From NCBI RefSeq assembly GCF_022179185.1, contig NZ_BPQJ01000005.1, positions 186,001 to 250,000 of the forward strand: a stretch of 64,000 nt of DNA. The letters are read 5' to 3'. Source of the DNA: Methylobacterium frigidaeris (GTDB taxonomy: Bacteria > Pseudomonadota > Alphaproteobacteria > Rhizobiales > Beijerinckiaceae). Each line of letters starts with the position of its first letter. Positions within the stretch are counted from its first letter, which is position 1. Both the position numbers and the translations under genes were made by a program. Of the stretch, positions 26,103-34,734 are shown in pieces. The notes beneath the pieces are model-generated. The model searched no databases. It was not told where the DNA came from and saw only the letters and a program-made list of their open reading frames with translations.

Positions 26103-26194
26103 GACCGGCGGCCGAGCCGGGCCCTCTCTTTCCCGCCCCACCCAAACCCCGGACGCCCCGCGCGCGTTGACCCTCCTTCAGACTCGGAGGGGTG

Positions 26195-27760
26195 ATGCTG
26201 ATCTTCGAATGGATCGCGGGCGTGCTCGTCGTCGCGGTCCTGCTCGCCGGGGTGGCGCGGCGCCTCGGGGCGCCGTTCCCGGCCTTCCTCGCCATCGGCG
26301 GGGTCGCGCTCACCTTCGTGCCGCAGGTGCCGCGTCCGGGCCTCGATCCCGATCTGGCGCTGGCGCTCTTCCTCGCCCCGGTCCTGCTCGACGCCGCCTA
26401 CGACACCAGCCTGCGCGACCTCAAGCGCAACTGGATGCCCGTCGCCGGCCTCGTCGTCGGCGCGGTCGGGGTCACGACGGTGGCGGTGGCCCTGGTGGCG
26501 CGCTGGCTCGTGCCCGACATGCCGCTCGCCGCCGGCATCGTGCTCGGCGCCATCGTGGCGCCGCCGGACGCGGTGGCGGCGCTCTCGGTGCTGGCCCATG
26601 TCCGGCTGCCCCACCGCCTCGTCACCATCCTCAAGGGCGAGAGCCTGTTCAACGACGCCTCGTCGCTGCTGATCTACCGCCTGGCCCTCGGCGCGGTGGC
26701 AACGGGATCGTTCTCGGTCGCCGAGGTCGCCCCGACCTTCCTGATCGGCGTCGTCGGCGGGCTCGTCGCCGGGCCGGTCCTGGCGATGCTCTACGTCCGG
26801 CTGATGCGCCGGGTCACCGATCCGCCGAGCGCCGTGGTGCTGCAATTCGTTGCCACCTTCGGCCTCTGGATCGCCGCCGAGCGGGTCGAGGTCTCGGGCG
26901 TGCTGACGGTGGTGAGCTTCGGCCTCACCGTGTCGCGGCTCTCGCCCCAGACCATGCCGGCCCACCTGCGGGTCACCTCCAACACCGTCTGGGAGACGGC
27001 GGTGTTCGTGCTCAACGTGCTCGCCTTCGTGGTGATCGGCCTGCAGATCGGCCCGATCCTCGAGGGATTGAGCCCGGCCGAGCGCAGCCACTACGCGCTC
27101 GTCGCCGCGGCGGTGTTCGGCACCACCGTCGTGGTGCGGCTCGCCTGGGTGCTCGGTGCCCGGGCGGCGGCCCGGCTCTGGCACCGTCTCGCCGGCCCGG
27201 CACGGTCCAGGCTATTCTGGCCTGCCCCGATCGGCCTGCGCTCCGGCACCACGGTGGCCTGGTGCGGCATGCGCGGCGTCGTCACGATCGCGCTCGCGCT
27301 GGCGTTGCCGGGCGACTTCCCGCACCGCGACCTCGTGGTGCTGACGGCGTTCTGCGTCGTGCTCGGCACGCTGGTAATCCAGGGCCTCACCCTGCGCCCG
27401 CTGCTCGCCTGGTTCTCGCTCGGCGACGACGATCCCGTCGGCATCGAGATCGGCCGCGCCCGCGCCGCGGCCTACCGGGCGGCCCGCGACAGCCTAGCCG
27501 ATGACCGCTCGCCCCATGCCGAGGCCCTGCGGCGGGAATTCGACGCGGTCTTGCGCGAGGCGGAGGCCCACGACGAGGGCCTCGCCCCGGCGAGCCTGCC
27601 CGCCGATGGGCTGCGCCGTCGCGCCGTCGAGGCCGCCCGCGCCGTCATCCTGGATCTGCGCGAGCGCGACGAGATCGGCGACGACGCCTATCTGCGCCTC
27701 GAGGAGGAACTGGACTGGGCCGAGCTCAGCGCCACGCCGCGGGAGGAGGTCTCGCCCTGA
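26195..27760 (+). CDS. Na+/H+ antiporter, CPA1 family (NhaP-like)
   Basis: 521 residues, about 12 membrane helices in the first 410. The conserved ion-binding region is visible: GIVLGAIVAPPDAVAALSVL followed by ILKGESLFNDASSLLIYRLALG, both diagnostic of CPA1 exchangers. A cytoplasmic charged tail of about 110 residues (from about GIEIGRARAAAY) resembles bacterial plant-NHX-like members. The start is ATG 26195 after GGAGGGG; the in-frame GTG one codon upstream is less well spaced. Confidence 0.9.
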   Translation: MLIFEWIAGVLVVAVLLAGVARRLGAPFPAFLAIGGVALTFVPQVPRPGLDPDLALALFLAPVLLDAAYDTSLRDLKRNWMPVAGLVVGAVGVTTVAVALVARWLVPDMPLAAGIVLGAIVAPPDAVAALSVLAHVRLPHRLVTILKGESLFNDASSLLIYRLALGAVATGSFSVAEVAPTFLIGVVGGLVAGPVLAMLYVRLMRRVTDPPSAVVLQFVATFGLWIAAERVEVSGVLTVVSFGLTVSRLSPQTMPAHLRVTSNTVWETAVFVLNVLAFVVIGLQIGPILEGLSPAERSHYALVAAAVFGTTVVVRLAWVLGARAAARLWHRLAGPARSRLFWPAPIGLRSGTTVAWCGMRGVVTIALALALPGDFPHRDLVVLTAFCVVLGTLVIQGLTLRPLLAWFSLGDDDPVGIEIGRARAAAYRAARDSLADDRSPHAEALRREFDAVLREAEAHDEGLAPASLPADGLRRRAVEAARAVILDLRERDEIGDDAYLRLEEELDWAELSATPREEVSP

Positions 27761-27918
27761 CGGCTTCCGGCGCGGTGCCGGGCCGCGCCGGGAGCACGGC
27801 AAAAACGATGGTCAGACCCGGACGGTTGATTGTATCCCGTGCGGGCTTGAGACAAAAACCTGCGCGCCGGACGAGCGGTGTCCCGCGCGGGGAGTAAGAG
27901 ACGCACGAGCGAGACGCC

Positions 27919-29142
27919 ATGCACGCCACCCGAATGCCCTCGTCGCGGCCGCCGTCCTGGACGTCGCGGTTCTTCACGAGCGGGCCCGTCACCTGCATCG
28001 AGGACCTGCGCGTGCTCGCCGAGCGGCGGGTGCCGCGGATGTTCTACGACTACGCCGATTCCGGCTCGTACTCGGAGGGCACCTACCGGGCGAACGAGGA
28101 CGATTTCGCGCAGATCAAGCTGCGCCAGCGCGTCGCGGTCGACATGACGAACCGCACGCTCGCCAGCACCATGGTCGGCCTGCCAGTGAGCATGCCGGTG
28201 GCGCTCGCTCCCACCGGCCTGACGGGGATGCAGCACGCCGACGGCGAGATCCTCGCCGCGCGCGCCGCCGCCAAGGCCGGCGTTCCCTTCACGCTGTCGA
28301 CCATGAGCATCTGCTCGATCGAGGACGTGGCGGAGAACACCGACGCGCCGTTCTGGTTCCAGCTCTACGTGATGCGCGACCGGGACTTCATCGACCGGCT
28401 GATCGACCGGGCCAAGGCGGCGCAGTGCTCGGCCCTGGTGCTCACCCTCGATCTCCAGATCCTGGGCCAGCGCCACAAGGACGTGAAGAACGGCCTCTCG
28501 ACCCCGCCCCGGATGACGATCCCCAACATCATCAACCTGGCGACGAAGCCGCGCTGGTGCCTCAACATGCTGCGCACGCAGCGGCGCACCTTCCGCAACA
28601 TCGTCGGGCACGCGCAGGGGGTCGGCGACCTGCGCTCGCTCTCGTCCTGGACGGCCGAGCAGTTCGATCCCCGGCTCAACTGGGACGACGTCAAGCGCAT
28701 CCGCGACCGCTGGGGCGGCAAGCTGATCCTGAAGGGCATCCTCGATCCGGAGGATGCGGAGCTGGCCGCCCAGAGCGGCGCCGAGGCGCTGATCGTCTCC
28801 AACCACGGCGGCCGTCAGCTCGACGGCGCGATCTCGTCGATCGCGGCCCTGCCCTCCATCGTCGAGACGGTGGGCGACCGGATCGAGGTGCTGATGGATG
28901 GCGGCATCCGCTCAGGGCAAGACGTCATCAAGGCGCTGGCGCTCGGCGCCCACGGCGTCTTCATCGGCCGCGCCTTCCTGTACGGGCTGGGGGCCGGCGG
29001 CGAGGCGGGCGTGACCCAGTGCCTCGACATCATCCGCAAGGAGCTCGACGTCACGATGGCGATGTGCGGCCTGCGCGACGTCCGCCAGGTCGACGAGCGG
29101 ATCCTGGCCGGCAAACCGGCCCTGGCCAACCGGCCGTTCTGA
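27919..29142 (+). CDS. lldD: FMN-dependent L-lactate dehydrogenase / alpha-hydroxyacid oxidase
   Basis: 407 residues. Oxidises L-lactate (or a related 2-hydroxy acid) to the keto acid, passing electrons to the respiratory chain. Family signature around the catalytic His is SNHGGRQLDG. Also present are PRMFYDYADSGSYSEGTYRAN at the start, ALAPTGLTGMQHADGE, and the FMN phosphate site LMDGGIRSGQDVIKALALGA / GRAFLYGLGAGGEAG. Whether it is membrane-associated cannot be seen. It ends before a strong hairpin (29147-29193). Confidence 0.9.
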   Translation: MHATRMPSSRPPSWTSRFFTSGPVTCIEDLRVLAERRVPRMFYDYADSGSYSEGTYRANEDDFAQIKLRQRVAVDMTNRTLASTMVGLPVSMPVALAPTGLTGMQHADGEILAARAAAKAGVPFTLSTMSICSIEDVAENTDAPFWFQLYVMRDRDFIDRLIDRAKAAQCSALVLTLDLQILGQRHKDVKNGLSTPPRMTIPNIINLATKPRWCLNMLRTQRRTFRNIVGHAQGVGDLRSLSSWTAEQFDPRLNWDDVKRIRDRWGGKLILKGILDPEDAELAAQSGAEALIVSNHGGRQLDGAISSIAALPSIVETVGDRIEVLMDGGIRSGQDVIKALALGAHGVFIGRAFLYGLGAGGEAGVTQCLDIIRKELDVTMAMCGLRDVRQVDERILAGKPALANRPF

Positions 29143-29146
29143 CGAG

Positions 29147-29193
29147 ACGCTCCGCCCGGCCGTCGGGGACGAACCTCGGGCCGGGCGGAGCGT
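29147..29193. terminator. Bidirectional hairpin between lldD and the His-rich protein gene
   Basis: Arms 29147-29161 and 29179-29193 are perfect 15-bp reverse complements (ACGCTCCGCCCGGCC / its complement). It lies between two convergent genes, 5 bp after one stop and 7 bp before the other. Confidence 0.75.
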
Positions 29194-29199
29194 GACCCC

Positions 29200-29445
29200 T
29201 CACATGCGGTGCATGCGACGGTGCATCATGTGCCGCCGGTGCATCATATGGCGACGGTGCATCATGTGCCGGTGCATCCGGTGATGGCGCATCATCCGGC
29301 GCTCGCCGCGGGTCATCTGCACCTGCTCGACCATGGGGGCGGCCTGCAGGCCGGCGGGGCTCGCCGGGGCGGCGGACGCCGCGCCGATGCCGAAGGTGAG
29401 GCAGCCGAGAACGGCCGCCGCCGCGAGGCCCAGAGTCTTCTTCAT
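29200..29445 (-). CDS. Secreted His/Met/Arg-repeat small protein
   Basis: 81 residues. Signal peptide KKTLGLAAAAVLGCLTFGIGAASA (cleavage after ASA, about residue 25). The mature C-terminal half is built from units of HMMHRR / HMHRR: about 10 His, 10 Met and many Arg in the last 33 residues. Met-His tandem motifs of this sort bind copper or other soft metals in some periplasmic proteins, which is a possible role but not shown. The start at 29445 has AGGAG 8-12 bases upstream. No enzyme family is recognised. Confidence 0.7.
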   Translation of the reverse strand: MKKTLGLAAAAVLGCLTFGIGAASAAPASPAGLQAAPMVEQVQMTRGERRMMRHHRMHRHMMHRRHMMHRRHMMHRRMHRM

Positions 29446-29711
29446 CTTTGGTGTCTCCTCTTGCACGGCCCCGCGCCTGACGACGGGAGCCGGCCCGCCG
29501 GAGCGGCAGGCTCACCCGCTTGGCAGCGGGTCACGAGAAAGATTCTACCAACGGTGAAGGTTCCGGCAGAAGGATCGTTTTTCACGGGTCCGACGCCGAA
29601 AAACGTCGATGCTTAAAAAAATGTAGTCGGGCTCGGTATCCTGGCGCGTCGCTGCGCGTTTCCTCCCGCATCCCGAACGGATGCCGCAGCGACACGGGAG
29701 AGCGTCAGGCC
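29446..29711. other. 266-bp intergenic, upstream region of two divergent small genes
   Basis: Minus-strand promoter of the His-rich protein gene on the left, plus-strand leader of the 46-residue ORF on the right. An A-rich patch (about 29601-29635) is the only notable composition. Nothing else is recognised. Confidence 0.4.
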
Positions 29712-29852
29712 ATGCACGAGGGTATTCGGATCCAGGCCGACGCGGACGGCACCTTCACGCTCTACAGCGATTCCCGGGTGATCCTGCGCGGCCTCTCCCG
29801 CGAGCGCGCCTACCGCCTCGCGGGACGTCTCGGCGAGTTCGTGCAGTACTGA
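29712..29852 (+). CDS. 46-residue hypothetical protein
   Basis: A short soluble protein predicted as a strand pair (TFTLYSDSRVILRGL) and a helix (RERAYRLAGRLGEFVQY). GGGAGAG lies about 11 bases before the ATG. Similar short proteins of this pattern are common and unstudied. No function is assigned. Confidence 0.5.
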   Translation: MHEGIRIQADADGTFTLYSDSRVILRGLSRERAYRLAGRLGEFVQY

Positions 29853-29863
29853 CGCCCGGGGCG

Positions 29864-30976
29864 TCACGCCGCCCCGCTGCTCATCGTTCCCGCCACCGCC
29901 AACAGCTCCGCCGCCCGATGCGCGCAGGTGTGGCGCGCCCGGATCGTTCGCAGGCCTTGCTCAGCGAGCGCCGCGCGCAGGGCCCGGTCCTGCGCGAGCT
30001 CGCGCAGATGGCGCTCCATCGCAGGCCCATCCGGCGCGACCAGGAAGTCGCGGCCAGGGGTGAACAAGCCCTCGCTGTCGCGCCAGGGTGCCGAGACCAG
30101 GGGGATACCGCAGGCCAGGGCCTCGAAGACCCGGATCGTCGGGATGCCCGGCAGGGCCTCGACGTAGAAGCGCCGCGGCACGTGTACGGTGGCGAGGTGG
30201 CGGGCGAAGACCTCCGGAGCGCGGGAATTGGGCAGCCAGCCGCGGTAGCGCGCGGCGTGACGTTGCAGCGTTGCCAGGGCCTCGTCGGGATAGCGCACAC
30301 CCCAGATGTCGAGGGGGAGGCCCGCCCTCTGAGCGGGCCCGAACAGGAAGTGCTCCAGCTCGGCGCTGCGCTCGCCGTCCCCCCAATTGCCGATCCAGAC
30401 CAGCCCCTCGCGGGGGCCGTCCACCTCCGGCGGATGGAACAGGCGGGTGTCGGCGGCCTCGTGCCAGACGAAGACGCGGTTCCCCCAGCCCCAGCCGCGA
30501 TAGACCTCGGCCAGCGTCTCGCCGAAGGCGAGCACGCCGTCGTACCCCGAGAGGTCGTAGGCCCGCATTGCGTCGGGCTCGCTCACCGCCCGGTGGTGGG
30601 TGTCGTGGAAGAGCAGCGTGAACCGGCCGCCATCGCGCCGCGCCGCACCGATCCGGGCGACGAGGGCCGGCTCGTTCCACTCGTGCACCAGCACGAGGTC
30701 GGCCCCATCGAGCGCTGCGTCCAAGGAGCAGGCGTCCAAGCCGAAGCCCGGCGGATCGATCGTGGCTTTCAGCTCCGGGTAAGGCGCGAGGGAGGAGGTG
30801 AGGCCCGCTTCGCCGTGATCGCGGACGAGGTTCTCGACGCTCCAGGCGCCCTCCGGCTCATGGGCCGCGACGCTGTGGCCGAGAGCCTGCAGCTCGCGCA
30901 GCACGCCGCGCAGGAAATGGGCGTTACCGTGGTTCCAGCATGAGCGCAGGGAATGGGTGAAGGCGACGATCCTCAC
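29864..30976 (-). CDS. CgeB-like glycosyltransferase
   Basis: 370 residues. The N-terminal half has VRIVAFTHSLRSCWNHGNAHFLRGVLREL and a VLVHEWNEPALVARI nucleotide-side strand. The C-terminal half has the CgeB/Glyco_trans_1_2 pattern: RRFYVEALPGIPTIRVFEALACGIPLVSAPWRDSEGLFTPGRDFLVAPD. Predicted cytoplasmic sugar transferase; donor unknown. Starts with GTG at 30976 inside the GTGA overlap with the upstream GT4 gene stop, so it is translationally coupled. It is last in the sugar operon. Confidence 0.85.
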   Translation of the reverse strand: MRIVAFTHSLRSCWNHGNAHFLRGVLRELQALGHSVAAHEPEGAWSVENLVRDHGEAGLTSSLAPYPELKATIDPPGFGLDACSLDAALDGADLVLVHEWNEPALVARIGAARRDGGRFTLLFHDTHHRAVSEPDAMRAYDLSGYDGVLAFGETLAEVYRGWGWGNRVFVWHEAADTRLFHPPEVDGPREGLVWIGNWGDGERSAELEHFLFGPAQRAGLPLDIWGVRYPDEALATLQRHAARYRGWLPNSRAPEVFARHLATVHVPRRFYVEALPGIPTIRVFEALACGIPLVSAPWRDSEGLFTPGRDFLVAPDGPAMERHLRELAQDRALRAALAEQGLRTIRARHTCAHRAAELLAVAGTMSSGAA

Positions 30977-32145
30977 GCCGGCACCCCGGCCCGCAGGGGC
31001 TGAGCCTCGAGCACGGCCCGGTAGACGTCGAGCACGCCGGCTGTCATCGCCTCGACCGTGAAGGCCTCGGCCCGGGCCCGCGCCTCGGTGCCGAGGCGCG
31101 CCCGGATGGCGGGATCGGCCGCCACCATCTCGATGGCGTGGGCGAAGCCCGCATCGTCGTCGGGCGCGATGAAGATCGCGGCCTCGTCCCACAATTCGCG
31201 GAAGGTCGGGATGTCGGAGAGCACCAGGGCGCAACCGGCGCTCGCGGCCTCCAGCACGCCGAGGCCGAAGGGCTCGTAGCGGGCGGCGGAGGCGTAGATC
31301 GGGGCACCGGCGAGCCAGCGTGCCACGTCCTGGTCGCTCAGGCGGCCCAGCGGCCGCAGGTGCTCAGGGGTGAACTGCGCCGCGTTCGGGCCCTTGAGGT
31401 CGCCGGCGGCGAGGAGCGGCAGCTGCATCCGGGCGGCCGCCCGGTCGAGGGCGCGGGCGTTCTTGCCCTCGTCCCACAGCCGGCCGGCGGTGAAGGCGAA
31501 GGGCGAGGCCGCGGCGCCCGCCGGGGTGCGGTGGCCGCGGGCCGCGGCGCTGCGCCGGCCGTTCGGCACCACGCGGGGCGGGGCGATCCCGTAGGCCGCG
31601 GCGGTCGCCTCCGCGAAGGCGCGGGTGGGGCTCAAGAGCGCGTCGACCCGGCGATAGCCTTCCGCCACCAGGCTCGCCCGCCAGGCGAGGTCCGGCGGCA
31701 GGGGGCCGGGGCGCATCGCCGCCCACCAGGTCGCCACGCAGGAATGCGCCACCGCCACCACGGGGGCGCAGAATTCGGCGATCGCGGCGAGCGCCGGGCT
31801 GTTGAGGTGGATCAGGTCGGCGCCGGCCCGCTCGGCCTCGCGGGCGACCATGGCGGCGGCGGCCTCGACCTCGCCGGGGGTGAGGGCGGTCCAGTCGAGG
31901 CTCGCCCCGAGCGGGCACAGGGCGAGGCCGCGGATGGCGCGGGCGGCACGGAGCTGGTCCTGGCTCGGCTCAGGTCCCAGCACCGCCAGGGTGACGCCGA
32001 CGCCCTGGCGGGTCAGCTCCTCCGCGAGGTCGAGCCCGTATTGCCAGACGCCGCCGACCGCATCGACGGTCATGAACAGGTTGAGGGCCGGCGCCCCCCG
32101 GTAGGGGAGGGGGCGTCCGGCCGGGACCGTCAGGCTGGGCAGCAT
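30973..32145 (-). CDS. Glycosyltransferase family 4 protein
   Basis: 390 residues. Two Rossmann halves: an N-terminal acceptor domain starting at NLFMTVDAVGGVWQYGLDLAEELTRQGVGVTLAVLG, and a C-terminal GT4 domain with FAFTAGRLWDEGKNARALDRAA and the E-x7-E nucleotide-sugar motif (ARYEPFGLGVLEAASAGCALVLSD). Its start overlaps the end of the radical SAM gene by 16 bp and its stop overlaps the CgeB-like gene start, so the three are coupled. The sugar and acceptor are unknown. Confidence 0.88.
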   Translation of the reverse strand: MLPSLTVPAGRPLPYRGAPALNLFMTVDAVGGVWQYGLDLAEELTRQGVGVTLAVLGPEPSQDQLRAARAIRGLALCPLGASLDWTALTPGEVEAAAAMVAREAERAGADLIHLNSPALAAIAEFCAPVVAVAHSCVATWWAAMRPGPLPPDLAWRASLVAEGYRRVDALLSPTRAFAEATAAAYGIAPPRVVPNGRRSAAARGHRTPAGAAASPFAFTAGRLWDEGKNARALDRAAARMQLPLLAAGDLKGPNAAQFTPEHLRPLGRLSDQDVARWLAGAPIYASAARYEPFGLGVLEAASAGCALVLSDIPTFRELWDEAAIFIAPDDDAGFAHAIEMVAADPAIRARLGTEARARAEAFTVEAMTAGVLDVYRAVLEAQPLRAGVPA

Positions 32146-33428
32146 GCCGCCTCCAACTCGCGCAACGGGGCCGGCCGCTCCTCTTGGATGTCGCTGAAGC
32201 GGTCGAACTGGCCGAGGTAATGGGCATGCGCCCGCTCCCAGGCCTCGCCGTCCGGCTCGCCCCAGAGGCGGCGATAGTCGGGCGAGGACGGGTAGGGGTA
32301 GAGCGGCACGGGATCGTTGGCCCAGACGCCGGCGGCGCGCAGGCGGTCGCGCCAGGCGGCGACGAGCTCCGGATCGTCGCCCGCAACCTTGATCAGGTTC
32401 GCCTGGACGAACGGCACCGAGCGGCGGGCATGGATCAGGCGCTCGGCGAGGTCGTCGGTCGAGGCGCGGCAATTCTTGTCGAGGAGGGCGCGGCCGGCCT
32501 CCGTCAGGCTCTCGACGCCGGCCTCGATCGAGACGCAGCCCGCTTGCCCGAGGAGGTCGAGCATGTCGGGCTTCCACAGGTCGATCCGCGTCTGCACCCC
32601 GAACTCCACCTTGCGGGCGGCGAGCGCCTCCAGCAGCGGCTTCTGCGGCAGGAAGATCTCGTCGATGAAGTAGAGGTAGGTCGCTCCTTGCCCGATCAAC
32701 CGGTCGACCTCCTCCAGGATGGCCGGCAGCGCGCGCCGCCGGTATTTGTCCCGGAAGTCGATCTTGGCGCAAAAGGTGCAGGAATAAGGGCAGCCGCGCG
32801 AGGCCTCGACCTCGGCGCCCGGCCCCTCCGGCGTCCGGTCGAAGCGGTGGTGGTGGTGGTGGTGCCGCGCCACCCAGGCGTCTGGCCAGGACAGGGCCGG
32901 CAGATCGACGAAGGTGGTCGCCGCGGGACCGCCGGTGACGACCGTCTCAGCCCCATCGCGGAAGGCCAGGGCCGGCACGGCGTCGAGCCGGGCGAGGCCG
33001 CCCTCGGCGAGGCGCGTCACCACCTCCTCGCACTCGCCTCGCACCACGATGTCGCAGGCGAGCTTGGCGAGCGTCGTCTCCGGCGTGACCGAGCCGTGCG
33101 GGCCCACCGCTACGGTGCGGCCGCCGCGATCCCCCAATGCGTCGAGGAAGGCGCGGGGCACCCGCAATTCGGGCTGGGCGCAGCGCCAGAACAGGTAGGT
33201 CGGGGCGGTGGTCACCACCGTCATGGTGGGGGCGAAGTCCGCCACCCGGTCGGCCAAGCCTGAGAGCGAGAGTGCGTCCAGGGCCCCGTCCAGCATCAGG
33301 ACCTCGTGGCCCGCCCGCTCCAGCAGCACCTTGCAGGCCCCGAGTTCGATGGGGAGGTGCGGGGAACGGCACCCGAAGTAGATGCTGTTCTCGAAGCTCC
33401 AGGTCGGGTTGACGAGGGCGATTCTCAA
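32130..33428 (-). CDS. B12-binding radical SAM enzyme
   Basis: 432 residues. The N-terminal part (about 1-150) looks like a B12-binding domain (VNPTWSFENSIYFGCRSPHLPIELGACKVLLERAGHEVLMLDGAL). The radical SAM core begins at SRGCPYSCTFCAK, the CxxxCxxC cluster motif, followed by FIDEIFLP and VSIEAGVESLTE. A natural run of six His (ARHHHHHHRFD) sits between the two domains. Start is a TTG at 33428 (TTGAGAATCGCC), where homology-like sequence begins; upstream frame is Arg-rich noise. From memory, a family of this layout (TIGRFAM B12_rSAM_oligo) occurs with epimerases and glycosyltransferases. The reaction is unknown: a methylation or rearrangement of a sugar is plausible. Confidence 0.82.
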   Translation of the reverse strand: MRIALVNPTWSFENSIYFGCRSPHLPIELGACKVLLERAGHEVLMLDGALDALSLSGLADRVADFAPTMTVVTTAPTYLFWRCAQPELRVPRAFLDALGDRGGRTVAVGPHGSVTPETTLAKLACDIVVRGECEEVVTRLAEGGLARLDAVPALAFRDGAETVVTGGPAATTFVDLPALSWPDAWVARHHHHHHRFDRTPEGPGAEVEASRGCPYSCTFCAKIDFRDKYRRRALPAILEEVDRLIGQGATYLYFIDEIFLPQKPLLEALAARKVEFGVQTRIDLWKPDMLDLLGQAGCVSIEAGVESLTEAGRALLDKNCRASTDDLAERLIHARRSVPFVQANLIKVAGDDPELVAAWRDRLRAAGVWANDPVPLYPYPSSPDYRRLWGEPDGEAWERAHAHYLGQFDRFSDIQEERPAPLRELEAACCPA

Positions 33429-33645
33429 AGCGGCTGTCCTGAACCGGGAACGGGCATCGCAGATACTGGTGGCGACTATTGAGGATGTGGCAGGGCCGCT
33501 CCGGACGACAAGGGCTTTTCGCTTAGGCGCGGTTAAGCGATTGATACCAATAGGACGTCCGTCATGCCACAGGCGCATGGCGCGACATCTACCATGCCGT
33601 CGCCGCAGGCTCGCGACGGGAACCAAATCGCCTCTCGCGCGTGCC

Positions 33646-34734
33646 TCAGGCCGGCACCGCCTGGGGCTCCAGGTGCAGGCCCCGGCTCTCGGCGAGCCAT
33701 GCCGCCAGGCGTGTCAGCCCCTGGCGCCAGGGCAGCGGCGCGGCCAGGTCGAGATCGGCGGCGGCGCGGCGGGTGTCGGAGACGTAGTAGCGCTGGTCGC
33801 CGGCGCGCCATTCCTCGAAGCCCAGATCGAGGGGATGGCCGACGATCGCCTCGATGGCCGAGAGCACCTGGCGCAGCGACACCGCGTTCGCCGGCCCGCC
33901 GCCGAGATTGTAGGCCCGGCCCTTCACCTGCCCGATCCGTGCGAGCGCCGCCCGGTAGGCCGCGACCGCGTCGCCGACATCGAGCACGTCGCGCACCTGG
34001 CAGCCGTCGCCGTAGACCGTGATCCGCCGGTGCTCCAGCGCCCGGATCAGGAAATGGGCGACCCAGCCCTGGTCCTCGGTGCCCATCTGGCGCGGGCCGT
34101 AGATGCAGCTCATCCGCAGCACGCAGGTCGGCACGCCGAAGCTGCGGGCGTAGTCGAGCACGTACTGGTCGGCCCCGCCCTTCGAGCAGCCATAGGGCGT
34201 GTGGAAATCGAGGGGCCGGTCCTCGCCGATGCCGTGGGCCAGGATGGCTTGGTCTTCCGGCGCGTAGGCGTTGCCCACCCGCCGGAAGGTCAGGTCGGCG
34301 AGGTCGCCATAGACCTTGTTGGTCGAGGCGAAGACCAGGGGCGGCGGGTCCGGGCGCCGGCGCAGGGCCTCGAGCAGGGTCAGCGTCCCGCCGAGATTGA
34401 CGGCGAAATCCGCCACCGGGTCGGCGAGGCTCGTCGTCACGGCGACCTGGGCGGCGAGGTGGATCACCGCCGACGCCTCCGAGGCCGCCGCCGCGAGGGA
34501 GCCCGCGTCGCGCACATCCGCGATCACGGCGGAGATCCGCTCGGGGTGGCGCTCCTTCAGCCAGGCGAGGTTGCCCGCGACGCCAGGGCGCAGCAGGGCG
34601 TCGTAGACGAGGACGTCCCGCCCCTCCGCCGCCAGGGCGTCGGCGAGGTTGGCGCCGATGAAGCCGGCGCCGCCGGTGATCAGGACCGGGCGCCGGCCGG
34701 ACATCGCGCGAGTCGTGTTGGACTGAGCCGTCAT
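33646..34734 (-). CDS. NAD-dependent sugar epimerase/dehydratase (SDR)
   Basis: 362 residues. Rossmann start VLITGGAGFIGANLADAL, active-site Y-x3-K as TPYGCSKGGADQYVLDYA, and ACxxIYGPRQMGTEDQGWVAHF, a signature seen in CDP-paratose 2-epimerase-like enzymes. These isomerise nucleotide sugars in the cytoplasm. Its ATG (34734) shares one base with the stop of the upstream epimerase gene (TGATG). A 217-bp gap then separates it from the radical SAM gene. Confidence 0.85.
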   Translation of the reverse strand: MTAQSNTTRAMSGRRPVLITGGAGFIGANLADALAAEGRDVLVYDALLRPGVAGNLAWLKERHPERISAVIADVRDAGSLAAAASEASAVIHLAAQVAVTTSLADPVADFAVNLGGTLTLLEALRRRPDPPPLVFASTNKVYGDLADLTFRRVGNAYAPEDQAILAHGIGEDRPLDFHTPYGCSKGGADQYVLDYARSFGVPTCVLRMSCIYGPRQMGTEDQGWVAHFLIRALEHRRITVYGDGCQVRDVLDVGDAVAAYRAALARIGQVKGRAYNLGGGPANAVSLRQVLSAIEAIVGHPLDLGFEEWRAGDQRYYVSDTRRAAADLDLAAPLPWRQGLTRLAAWLAESRGLHLEPQAVPA

